Part shown: positions 1-6,126 of the stretch, piece after piece
Position numbering within the stretch: position 1 is the stretch's first letter
How the letters are laid out: every line of letters starts with the position of its first letter
Assembly: GCA_018396935.1 (NCBI GenBank)
Contig: JAGTRA010000002.1
Span: 1 to 20,362 of the forward strand
DNA length: 20,362 nucleotides
From: Candidatus Bathyarchaeota archaeon
GTDB lineage: Archaea; Thermoproteota; Bathyarchaeia; Bathyarchaeales; Bathycorpusculaceae
Reading direction: 5' to 3'
Notes under the pieces: generated by a model
Seen by the model: only the letters and a program-made list of their open reading frames with translations
What the model was told of the DNA's origin: nothing
The model's database searches: none
Made by a program: the position numbers and the translations under genes

Positions 1-223
1 TGGGGCCACTCGTCCTGAGAAAGTAAAGGAAGTTTATGTAATTTTAGGGGAAAAAATTCCAATATACTCGCCTGGTGTGGAGGTTCAAGGTGGCTCCATC
101 GAAGCAGTTTTAAAGGCTGGTGCACGTTACTTAATAGTAGGCCGCGCTATAACAATGTCAAGTGATCCCGTGAAAACAATTAAAAGAATGTTGGAAGTTG
201 CTAGCACGTCTGTAACGCGTTAA
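1..223 (+). CDS. pyrF: Orotidine 5'-phosphate decarboxylase, C-terminal end (partial)
   Basis: The open frame begins at base 2 and ends with TAA at 221-223, giving the last 73 residues; the rest lies left of the window. Visible motifs are GATRPE at the start, then PIYSPGVEVQGG, and a closing YLIVGRAIT about 20 residues from the end. These match the final strand and phosphate-binding loops of the OMP decarboxylase TIM barrel, in which the Gly-Arg pair contacts the UMP phosphate. The enzyme makes UMP from OMP, the last step of de novo pyrimidine synthesis, in the cytoplasm. A dihydroorotase gene lies about 6 kb away on the same strand. The stop is only three bases from the stop of the convergent small gene at 227-379. 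The family call is firm; only the catalytic half is unseen. Confidence 0.9.
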   Translation, partial: GATRPEKVKEVYVILGEKIPIYSPGVEVQGGSIEAVLKAGARYLIVGRAITMSSDPVKTIKRMLEVASTSVTR

Positions 224-226
224 TTC

Positions 227-379
227 CTATCTCTCCTTCCTTTCCCAAAGTTCTCTCTTAAGTAGGTCTCTAACCGCGGATCTGATGGCAGCGCTTCGGC
301 TAGGATACATATTGGCTCTTACGAGTTCATCTAAACCTTCAAGGTAAGCTTCAGGTAATAAAACAGTTACAAGCTTCAT
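227..379 (-). CDS. Small ribbon-helix-helix (CopG/Arc-like) DNA-binding protein
   Basis: This 50-residue reading frame starts at ATG (377-379), with GGAG about ten bases upstream on the minus strand, and stops at 227-229. The translation begins MKLVTVLLPEAYLEGLDELV, then has NMYPSRSAAIRSAVRDLLKR and a charged tail. This is the classic ribbon-helix-helix layout: a short beta strand (KLVTVLLP), a first helix, a turn with SRSAAIR, and a second helix. Such proteins bind DNA as dimers through the paired N-terminal strands and act as repressors or antitoxins. It lies 55 bases downstream of the 114-residue gene at 435-779, so the two may be co-transcribed. The target is unknown. The fold call is confident; the role as autoregulator or antitoxin is only a possibility. 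Confidence 0.75.
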   Translation of the reverse strand: MKLVTVLLPEAYLEGLDELVRANMYPSRSAAIRSAVRDLLKRELWERKER

Positions 380-434
380 TTTTTCACACTCCTAACATGA
401 ATGTGGCGTTTTATGGCAATATAAGTTCGTATAT

Positions 435-779
435 TCAATGTATGCGTTCTTCGATGTACATCAACTCCTTCATGACATTTTGTAATGTTTTTGGGATATC
501 GTCTACATGTAGTGATTGACGCTTTATGCCATTTTGAATAGCTCCAGCGGCTAATAGGATGCCTCCGAGAACATCACTTATCGTAGGGTCTGGAAAGGCT
601 ATCAACGCTATACCTAATTTCATTAGTATAGAATTATTTCCGTCCTTCCAAAGCTTTTTAGTTCTTTTCACCTCCTTAATGACATCCTTAAAGTTGTTCA
701 AAACTTCTAAGTATCCATTGGTAATCTCATCAAGAGCCTTAACTTCAGCTTTAACAACGTTATTATCTGCTCTATCCAT
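435..779 (-). CDS. Unknown 114-residue protein with a central hydrophobic segment
   Basis: I do not recognise this family. It starts at ATG (777-779) behind GGTGGT on the minus strand, a plausible ribosome binding site. The first 45 or so residues are charged and helix-prone (VLNNFKDVIKEVKRTKKLW). Residues about 50-83 are hydrophobic, with FPDPTISDVLGGILLAAGAI, where a proline-containing turn sits between two possible short hydrophobic helices. A charged C-terminal helix follows (TLQNVMKELMYIEERIH). The hydrophobic part could be a membrane hairpin or the core of a helical bundle. There is no signal peptide. The ribbon-helix-helix gene lies 55 bases downstream on the same strand, which suggests one transcript. 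A regulator with a membrane partner or a toxin-antitoxin-like pair is conceivable, but nothing in the sequence shows toxicity. Confidence 0.6.
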   Translation of the reverse strand: MDRADNNVVKAEVKALDEITNGYLEVLNNFKDVIKEVKRTKKLWKDGNNSILMKLGIALIAFPDPTISDVLGGILLAAGAIQNGIKRQSLHVDDIPKTLQNVMKELMYIEERIH

Positions 780-844
780 GCTAACACCACCAGGACTATA
801 CTTTAAAATGGAGATCTAGAAAAGTCTTAATCTAACGAAATTCC

Positions 845-857
845 TCGATTAAATCGA
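845..857. repeat. 13-base palindrome, possible operator
   Basis: The bases TCGATTAAATCGA form two perfect six-base arms around a single central A. The site is 66-78 bases upstream of the start codon of the 114-residue gene, in the expected upstream promoter region of the minus-strand pair that encodes a ribbon-helix-helix protein. Such proteins bind short palindromes, so autoregulation is possible. The sequence is AT-rich and short, so chance is not excluded. Confidence 0.25.
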
Positions 858-1054
858 TCCTTTGGTTTTCTATATTTCAAAAATTAAATTATCGATTGCA
901 AATTCAGCTGTAATGTTGTTCAATTTTTAATTTGTCAATGACTATCTTGTATTTTTAGGTTGGTGCTGTTTTTACTTAACAATCGTTAACGGCAATGTTC
1001 GCAGATCTATAAGTCAAATAACGGTACTCCGGCTCTAAAATGGTGATGGGAAAA

Positions 1055-1067
1055 CTAAATACATAAA
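1055..1067 (+). promoter_or_regulatory. TATA-like promoter element of guaA
   Basis: The sequence CTAAATACATAAA resembles an archaeal TATA box. Initiation about 25 bases downstream would leave a leader of roughly 25-30 bases before the guaA ATG at 1113. No strong Shine-Dalgarno site is visible in that leader, only a GCGGGG run 10-15 bases before the start. Confidence 0.4.
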
Positions 1068-1112
1068 TCTTGGAATTACAGAACAGTTATCACCTTAGCG
1101 GGGTTTGCTTAC

Positions 1113-2315
1113 ATGGAAAGTTTTGATCCTGCAAGATTCGTCGAGGAACAGAGTAGAGAGATAAAACGGATTATCGGTGCTGAGCGGGCTCTCGTGGCTG
1201 TTTCTGGCGGCGTGGATAGCTCTACGTGCGCTGTTTTGACGAGGAAAGCGATAGGTGAAAACTTAACGTGTGTTTTTCTTGATGACGCTTTTATGCGAGA
1301 AGGTGAGCCTGAAACTGTGGCGGAAGCGCTTAGAAAAGAACCGCTTAACGTTCCAGTTAAAATAGTAAATGTACAAGAACGATTTATTAATGCGATGAAA
1401 GGTTTGGTTGACGCAGAGGAAAAAAGGAGGCGTTTCCGCGAAACCTTTTATCAAGTTTTAAGTGAGATCGCCCATAGTGAGGGCTGTCGTTTTTTGGTTC
1501 AGGGAACAATTAAAGCTGATATTATTGAAACTGTGGGTGGTGTGAAAACTCAACATAATGTTCTTGAGCAAGTGGGTATAAATCCTGCGGAACAATTTGG
1601 ATTTAAAGTTGTTGAGCCACTAAAAATGTTATATAAGTGGCAAGTTAGAGCTGTTGCAAGATATCTTGGCTTACCGCCTGAAATATCTGAAAGGCAACCT
1701 TTTCCAGGCCCAGGTTTATCTATAAGAGTTGTTGGTGAAATTCGCCCCGATAAGCTTGAAGCCTTAAAGAAGACCACAGCGATCGTTGAAAAATCTCTAT
1801 CGAGTTATAAACCGAGCCAATACTTTGCCTTCATAATTGATAATGTGGCCTATGACGTAGATAGCTCTGCAACGCATATACGTGAAGCTGCAGCAAGATT
1901 CCTAAACGTTCCATCGCGAAATGTAAGAGTAATTATCTTCAGAGATAAAGCTACGGGAATTAGAGGAGGAAAACGAAGCTACGGAAGGGTGCTGGGACTT
2001 AAGGTTGAAACGCCAAAAGGAGAGATATATCCAGCAGATATTAGAAATCTGCTCTCACTTCAAGCGAAGATACTGAATGAGCACCCTGAATTCAGCAGGA
2101 TGCTATACATGATAAGGGAGAGCCAAGCTGATAAGCCCTATGTGATTGGCATAAGAGCTGTAGAGACAAAGGACTTCTTAACAGCTGAAGTATCTAATAT
2201 CCCATGGAAAGTTCTGGATGAAATTGCTCTGGAAGTATTATCTGAACGTTCAGATATTGCTGCTGTTTATTATGATATTACACCTAAACCGCCTGGAACC
2301 ATAGAGATGGAGTGA
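1113..2315 (+). CDS. guaAB: GMP synthetase, ATP-pyrophosphatase subunit (GuaA subunit B), enlarged form
   Basis: This subunit adenylates XMP and accepts ammonia from a separate glutaminase subunit to make GMP, the last step of guanine nucleotide synthesis. The PP-loop SGGVDSS is at residues 31-37, the XMP-site motif RQPFPGPGLSIRVVGE at 194-209, and the typical end DITPKPPGTIEME at 388-400. The N-terminal glutamine amidotransferase domain is absent, as expected for the split archaeal enzyme; that partner is not in this window. At 400 residues it is about 90 longer than the roughly 310-residue euryarchaeal subunit. The excess is in the dimerisation region (about 235-340). There a GGKRSYGRVLGLKVET stretch (285-300) and a later YVIGIRAVETKDF stretch (343-355) both resemble the single canonical GDKRTYGYVVALRAVT-like strand pair. 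Start is ATG. The function call is very firm. Confidence 0.95.
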   Translation: MESFDPARFVEEQSREIKRIIGAERALVAVSGGVDSSTCAVLTRKAIGENLTCVFLDDAFMREGEPETVAEALRKEPLNVPVKIVNVQERFINAMKGLVDAEEKRRRFRETFYQVLSEIAHSEGCRFLVQGTIKADIIETVGGVKTQHNVLEQVGINPAEQFGFKVVEPLKMLYKWQVRAVARYLGLPPEISERQPFPGPGLSIRVVGEIRPDKLEALKKTTAIVEKSLSSYKPSQYFAFIIDNVAYDVDSSATHIREAAARFLNVPSRNVRVIIFRDKATGIRGGKRSYGRVLGLKVETPKGEIYPADIRNLLSLQAKILNEHPEFSRMLYMIRESQADKPYVIGIRAVETKDFLTAEVSNIPWKVLDEIALEVLSERSDIAAVYYDITPKPPGTIEME

Positions 2316-2389
2316 GATGTTGTTATCCAAATAGTTTTTATTGTCTATTCATAAATAGATGTCAATTGTCATTATGCGGGATGTTTAAA

Positions 2390-2716
2390 ATGATTAGGGT
2401 AAGAGTAAATAGGATTGAGTCGATTCGTGACATTGATGGAAACCTTGGTAAACGTATAGAACTAGTAGAGGAACGCTTAACCCCACAATTCATAATTAAG
2501 CCACAGAGCGAAGAGGCTAGGATTGTTCAAGAAGTCTTTCAAGCTTTACAACATCAACTTCCGATATTCCCTATAAAGGCACACATAGAGATCCCAAAAA
2601 TCATCCTCTTTCTTACAGAGCAAGAATATGAAAGCTTGGGAATAGATTTTGACGTTAACCAAATCTATGAAGTAACCCTGGAAAATCAGAGCATAAAATT
2701 TAGAAAAACTCCTTAA
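2390..2716 (+). CDS. Small arcadin-1-like protein (tentative)
   Basis: This is a 108-residue cytoplasmic protein with no signal peptide or membrane segment. The frame is open from 2312, but the residues before 2390 are cysteine-rich and look untranslated, so I place the start at ATG 2390. A GGGATG sequence sits seven bases upstream; ATG 2381 is the alternative. The protein opens with a strand, MIRVRVNRIESI, then has GNLGKRIELVEE, a helix rich in Q and E (residues 41-56), IPKIILFLTEQEYESLGI (68-85) and DVNQIYEVTL (88-97). From memory this pattern resembles archaeal proteins annotated as arcadin-1, an accessory factor of the crenactin cytoskeleton in Thermoproteales. No actin-like gene is present here. 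It lies 74 bases after guaA on the same strand. Conservation-like composition supports a real gene; the family name is uncertain. Confidence 0.55.
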   Translation: MIRVRVNRIESIRDIDGNLGKRIELVEERLTPQFIIKPQSEEARIVQEVFQALQHQLPIFPIKAHIEIPKIILFLTEQEYESLGIDFDVNQIYEVTLENQSIKFRKTP

Positions 2717-2835
2717 GTTATCAGCTATTGATTATAATTTTTGGCTTTCCCATGAGTGTCCTATTTAGTCATAATGCTAAACGTTATTGGATAATATAAA
2801 CGAAGAATTCGATCTTAGAAGTATTAATGTAAATG

Positions 2836-2849
2836 CTAAGAATGCTTAG
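2836..2849 (+). repeat. Small hairpin in the acyP leader
   Basis: The arms CTAAG and CTTAG surround the loop AATG, eight bases before the GGAGGT site of acyP. In the RNA it would be a five-pair stem, which is weak. It might modulate ribosome access, or it may be chance in AT-rich sequence. Confidence 0.2.
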
Positions 2850-2869
2850 GCGTAAATGGAGGTAAAACA

Positions 2870-3145
2870 TTGAAAGTCAGGGCTCATGTGTTTATAAGCG
2901 GAGTGGTTCAAGGCGTATTCTTTAGGGCAACAACTAGGCGCGAAGCTAGGAAGTGGGGTGTTAACGGTTGGGTTCGTAATTTGCCAGATGGAAGAGTTGA
3001 GGCGGTTTTTGAAGGCGAAGAAGAAGCTGTCAGGCGTCTTATTGAGTTTTGTAAGCGTGGACCGCCAGGCGCTAAGGTAACTCATGTGGATGTTATATGG
3101 GAGGAATATAAAGGCGAATTTGAAGACTTCAATATAATTTATTAA
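2870..3145 (+). CDS. acyP: Acylphosphatase
   Basis: This enzyme hydrolyses carboxyl-phosphate bonds in small molecules such as acetyl phosphate and carbamoyl phosphate. The 91-residue length is typical. The signature [20 protein letters not shown] (residues 11-30) carries the phosphate-binding loop and the invariant Arg, and the second signature [17 protein letters not shown] (33-49) holds the catalytic Asn. The start is TTG at 2870, decided by a perfect GGAGGT at 2858-2863 six bases upstream and by the family N-terminus. A weak TATA-like ATAATATAAA at 2791-2800 could give its own promoter. A small hairpin at 2836-2849 lies just before the Shine-Dalgarno site. The gene is convergent with the minus-strand gene ending at 3151, five bases away. 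Confidence 0.93.
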   Translation: MKVRAHVFISGVVQGVFFRATTRREARKWGVNGWVRNLPDGRVEAVFEGEEEAVRRLIEFCKRGPPGAKVTHVDVIWEEYKGEFEDFNIIY

Positions 3146-3150
3146 AAGAC

Positions 3151-3555
3151 CTAAAACTTCTTTTTTGGGACTCTGAAGTGAGATTCTTTTCCAGCGCTTA
3201 CATAATCGCCCCCCATCCCCCTTACGATGGAGGCTATTCTTGCAAAATTTTCTGAACCTAAAAATTGCCTTGGCTTAATAATTATGAAATCATCTTTTTC
3301 CTCGAAACTTAATCGTTCTTCTAAATCCTCTGGGAACATCATTTTAACCTCTTCAATGCTTCTCTCTTCTTTCTCGGTCTTTGCTTGTGAAGTGGAAACA
3401 TAGGTTTCATGAACATCAGGCGTTATGTGTGAGACAGCTATAGATTTAAGTGAGGCTGCTACTATCCTCAAATCTTCCGCAACGCTGTTTAAAATTACCA
3501 ATAGTTCATCAATTCTCTCGATAAGTCTCTCAATTTTCTCCCCATCTAAGCCCAT
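3151..3555 (-). CDS. Unknown 134-residue protein: coiled coil plus compact C-terminal domain
   Basis: I place the start at ATG 3553-3555, preceded on the minus strand by GGACGTG. The frame stays open further upstream, but that part would run into rtcA and has no ribosome binding site. Residues about 5-42 form a leucine-rich heptad-like helix (IERLIERIDELLVILNSVAE), probably a coiled coil. Residues 43-85 are polar and likely disordered. Residues 88-130 form a compact domain with IIIKPRQFLGSENFARI and GGDYVSAGKESHFRVPK. The basic and aromatic pattern resembles small archaeal nucleic-acid-binding modules. From memory I compare it with ThermoDBP-related proteins of Thermoproteales, at low confidence. 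It is divergent from rtcA, with 64 bases between the start codons. A role in binding RNA or single-stranded DNA is inference. Confidence 0.6.
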   Translation of the reverse strand: MGLDGEKIERLIERIDELLVILNSVAEDLRIVAASLKSIAVSHITPDVHETYVSTSQAKTEKEERSIEEVKMMFPEDLEERLSFEEKDDFIIIKPRQFLGSENFARIASIVRGMGGDYVSAGKESHFRVPKKKF

Positions 3556-3588
3556 AAATACACGTCCTATCAAATGCTTATACCTAGC

Positions 3589-3600
3589 CATATAAATTGT
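3589..3600. promoter_or_regulatory. Shared TATA-like element between two divergent genes
   Basis: Only 64 bases separate the start codons of the coiled-coil gene (minus, 3555) and rtcA (plus, 3620). The sequence CATATAAATTGT reads as ATATAAATT on the plus strand and as AATTTATAT on the minus strand. For the minus gene, initiation about 25 bases away would fall near 3570, ahead of its GGACGTG. For rtcA it would give an almost leaderless transcript. A second TATA-like element, GCTTATACC (3577-3585), would place rtcA's start near 3606, before the GGAGGT at 3610-3615. Confidence 0.35.
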
Positions 3601-3619
3601 TAGCTGCTGGGAGGTTGAT

Positions 3620-4681
3620 GTGAAAAACGTGAAGGCTTTAATAGAGATTGATGGTAGCCAAAAAAGTGGCAGCGGCACTATCTTAAGACTTTCTATAGCT
3701 TTAGCATCTATAACTGGTAGGCCGCTACATATATATAACATAAGGCATAATAGGCCCCAACCTGGACTAAGACCTCAACACTTAGAAGCTGTGCTAGCGG
3801 CGGCTAGATTATGTAACGCTGAAGTAAAAGGTGCTGTACTAAACTCTAGGGAACTTTGGTTTACACCTGGGAGAATCCGTGGCGGCGACTTTCACGCGGA
3901 GATTGGGACCGCTGGCAGCATACCAATGTTAATTATGACAGTGTTACCAATATGCCTTTTCGCCGAATCACCTGTAACTATTAGAATATCAAAGGGTGGA
4001 ACGGATGTTTCTAATTCGCCGACAATAAATTACTTGCGTTACGTTATGCTTCCCGTCCTCCGCCGAATGGGGGTTAATGCTCAAATAATTATCCACAAAT
4101 ACGGGTATTACCCAAAAGGGCTAGGCGAAGTTACTTTAAACGTTGAGCCTTGTAAGAAACTTAATCCAATTCGTTTAGAGGAATTTGGCGAATTATCCGC
4201 CATCAGAGGTGTATCAGTATGCACTTTCCTCGCTGATAGAAAAGTCGCTGAGCGTCAAGCAGCTGCCGCCGAAAAACGTCTGAAGGATCATGGTTATCAG
4301 GTTGATATCCAAATAGAAGTGGTCAACGATCAGTCAAATCCCATGCAAAAAGGAAGCTCTTTGGTTTTATGGGCTGAAACTAATAGTGGGGTCATATTAG
4401 GTGCTGATGCGATAGGTGAACTCAAGAAAACAAGCGAAGCTGTAGGGATTGAGGCGGCTGAAAAGTTATGTAATGAAATTGACTCAAAAGCTACCGTAGA
4501 TCAGCACCTAGCGGATATACTCATACCTTATGTTGCATTGGCTGGCGGCTCATCTGTTTATCTTACTAAAACGCTTTCAGATCACCTTGAAACGAATATA
4601 TGGCTTGCTGAGAAAATTTTAGGCGTAAAATTTAGTATTTCAAAGCTTGGAAACCTATACAGAGTTAAAAAGGTTGACTGA
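3620..4681 (+). CDS. rtcA: RNA 3'-terminal phosphate cyclase family protein (RtcA-like)
   Basis: RtcA uses ATP to convert an RNA 3'-phosphate into a 2',3'-cyclic phosphate through an enzyme-AMP intermediate. The 353-residue length fits. Clear landmarks are IRHNRPQPGLRPQHLEAVLA (41-60), IGTAGS (95-100), KGGTDVSNSPTINY (125-138) and DQHLADILIPYVALA (294-308), in which His296 corresponds to the adenylated histidine. The start is GTG at 3620, with GGAGGT at 3610-3615. Odd feature: the N-terminal loop that is normally GEGGGQ after the Asp-Gly-Ser reads KSGSGT here (15-20), so the acidic residue linked to metal and ATP binding is replaced by Ser. It may be a lineage-specific active form or an Rcl1-like non-catalytic relative; the retained His296 favours activity. 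It is followed after three bases by the FAU-1-like gene, so the two are surely co-transcribed. Confidence 0.88.
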   Translation: MKNVKALIEIDGSQKSGSGTILRLSIALASITGRPLHIYNIRHNRPQPGLRPQHLEAVLAAARLCNAEVKGAVLNSRELWFTPGRIRGGDFHAEIGTAGSIPMLIMTVLPICLFAESPVTIRISKGGTDVSNSPTINYLRYVMLPVLRRMGVNAQIIIHKYGYYPKGLGEVTLNVEPCKKLNPIRLEEFGELSAIRGVSVCTFLADRKVAERQAAAAEKRLKDHGYQVDIQIEVVNDQSNPMQKGSSLVLWAETNSGVILGADAIGELKKTSEAVGIEAAEKLCNEIDSKATVDQHLADILIPYVALAGGSSVYLTKTLSDHLETNIWLAEKILGVKFSISKLGNLYRVKKVD

Positions 4682-4684
4682 CCT

Positions 4685-6079
4685 TTGAAAGCTAAAATTA
4701 GGGGAATTTACGCTACTGCTTTGACAAAGCTCCTGATGAAAGAAGGCTTTCAGATAGTTCAACCATCAAAAATTATCCAAGAACGTCTTAAAATTCAGGA
4801 TAATGCTGAACCCCCAGACGTGACGATTAAAGATCGTTATGATCTCCAAGGCGTTGTGGCGCTCGGCTCAGCTGAGGCAATAAATCAACTGAAGGCTGTT
4901 ATCCACGAAAATTTAGAAGACGCTATAATTAGGAAATGGAGACCTAGCGTTGGCGGCATATACAAAGGTGAGATTCTTGGCTATCAAGATGACTTCTTAC
5001 AAGTTAAGATAGATGAGAACTTGATAGGTTTGCTACCAAAAGATGAGACTGAAGCCATAAACCCCGAGAATCTTATAGTTCAAGTTGAAAGGAAAAGGCT
5101 TGGTCGGAAGAATCCAATTTTATCTACTAGAATTAAAATTGTTGGACAGTACGCAATTTTAATAAAGGGAAGTGCATCAGGCGTAAGCCTACGTGTTCAT
5201 GACTTAAACAAGCGGGCAGAACTAAATGCATTAGCCGCTCAAATAGCCCCTAAAGGATGGGGTATTATATGGCGAGAACCTGCCGCCTATGTTTCTAAAG
5301 AGCTGTTGGAAGGAGAGATCAAAGTCCTCTCAGAGAAAGTTGAGGAATTAGAGAGATTAGTGTCATTTAAAAGAGATGTGGGTCTTCTTTTTGAAGGCTC
5401 TCACTTTATGGACATCGAATTTCCCTCCACGTCTAAAAGAAAACTAGATGAATTTAGAGCCTCAGTTACCTACACCCTTGATGGGCATCATTTCTATAAG
5501 AGTTGCGGCGGCAGGGTCGCAACTACCCTAGAAATGGCTGAGAAGCTGATAGAAAACGGCAACAATCCTCTAGATGTTAGGGATTCATTTCTAAGGCAGA
5601 TCAGTCCGGAGTTTCCAAATGAGGGCGAATCTGTGGATATTATGCATGTTAAATTAATTGGAAATATATTCAACTTAGGTAAGGCTGTCATCGAAAGTCT
5701 TGATGAAGATCATATCGTTTATTCACGGGTGATGCGAGCTGATGGATTTTATGATGGTCTTGGCGTGATGAAGAAGGCAGGTGATAGAGCGGTTAGTGAA
5801 GCAATTTTCGGCGAGTGGTATATAGTCACCAAGTACTTTTCAAGGAATGGCTCCCTCAGAGGAACATACATAAACATAAACACGCCAATTGAAATTTACC
5901 CAAACGCGATAAGGTATGTGGATTTGGAGGTAGACATATGCATTCCCGCAAATGGCTGTGTAAAGATCTTGGATGTGGAAAAACTTGAAAATGCTTTTAG
6001 GAAAGGATTAATAAGTAGAAAACTTTTTGAAAAGGTTAAAGAGAAAGTTAGAGAAATTCTTGAGGAGCGAAATGTGTAA
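4685..6079 (+). CDS. FAU-1-like ribonuclease (RNase E/G-like AU-binding protein, S1-like and DUF402 domains)
   Basis: The 464-residue length matches FAU-1 of Pyrococcus (about 470 residues), described as an AU-rich RNA-binding protein and RNase taking part in 5S rRNA precursor processing. Residues about 88-150 form an S1-like RNA-binding barrel (GGIYKGEILGYQDDFLQVKI). Residues about 260-400 contain ASVTYTLDGHHFYKSCGG and VYSRVMRADGFYDGLG, and the C-terminal DUF402-like part has NTPIEIYPNAIRYVDLEVDI before a final charged helix. The start is TTG at 4685, three bases after the rtcA stop, which implies translational coupling; no separate strong Shine-Dalgarno site is visible. The pairing with rtcA points to RNA-end processing. 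Family membership is confident; the exact substrate is inferred from the family. Confidence 0.85.
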   Translation: MKAKIRGIYATALTKLLMKEGFQIVQPSKIIQERLKIQDNAEPPDVTIKDRYDLQGVVALGSAEAINQLKAVIHENLEDAIIRKWRPSVGGIYKGEILGYQDDFLQVKIDENLIGLLPKDETEAINPENLIVQVERKRLGRKNPILSTRIKIVGQYAILIKGSASGVSLRVHDLNKRAELNALAAQIAPKGWGIIWREPAAYVSKELLEGEIKVLSEKVEELERLVSFKRDVGLLFEGSHFMDIEFPSTSKRKLDEFRASVTYTLDGHHFYKSCGGRVATTLEMAEKLIENGNNPLDVRDSFLRQISPEFPNEGESVDIMHVKLIGNIFNLGKAVIESLDEDHIVYSRVMRADGFYDGLGVMKKAGDRAVSEAIFGEWYIVTKYFSRNGSLRGTYININTPIEIYPNAIRYVDLEVDICIPANGCVKILDVEKLENAFRKGLISRKLFEKVKEKVREILEERNV

Positions 6080-6126
6080 AGGTGCTTTTATCGTTGAGCA
6101 TCACATCTTGATGAGTGGTGCGCTTA

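Larger units (their letters stand above)
780..1112. other. Non-coding stretch between divergent genes
   Basis: About 330 bases lie between the minus-strand 114-residue gene and guaA. The stretch is AT-rich and I see no credible protein gene or tRNA in it. It should hold both promoters. A TATA-like element for guaA lies at 1055-1067. A short palindrome at 845-857 lies on the side of the minus-strand gene. An inverted repeat, GGTGAT at 1042-1047 and ATCACC at 1089-1094, flanks the guaA TATA element, but its arms are only six bases and it may be chance. Confidence 0.5.

Noticed and set aside
1042..1094. GGTGAT/ATCACC inverted repeat before guaA as a possible riboswitch
   Set aside because: Arms are only six bases, the loop would contain the TATA element, and no known purine-riboswitch core is visible.
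2312..2389. N-terminal extension of the arcadin-like gene overlapping the end of guaA
   Set aside because: The extension is Cys-rich and unlike a protein start, while ATG 2390 gives a natural opening strand and has a site upstream.
3556..3741. Upstream extension of the coiled-coil gene into rtcA on the opposite strand
   Set aside because: The extra residues overlap rtcA, have no ribosome binding site, and lack the composition of the rest of the protein. The ATG at 3555 has a plausible site and a fitting promoter.
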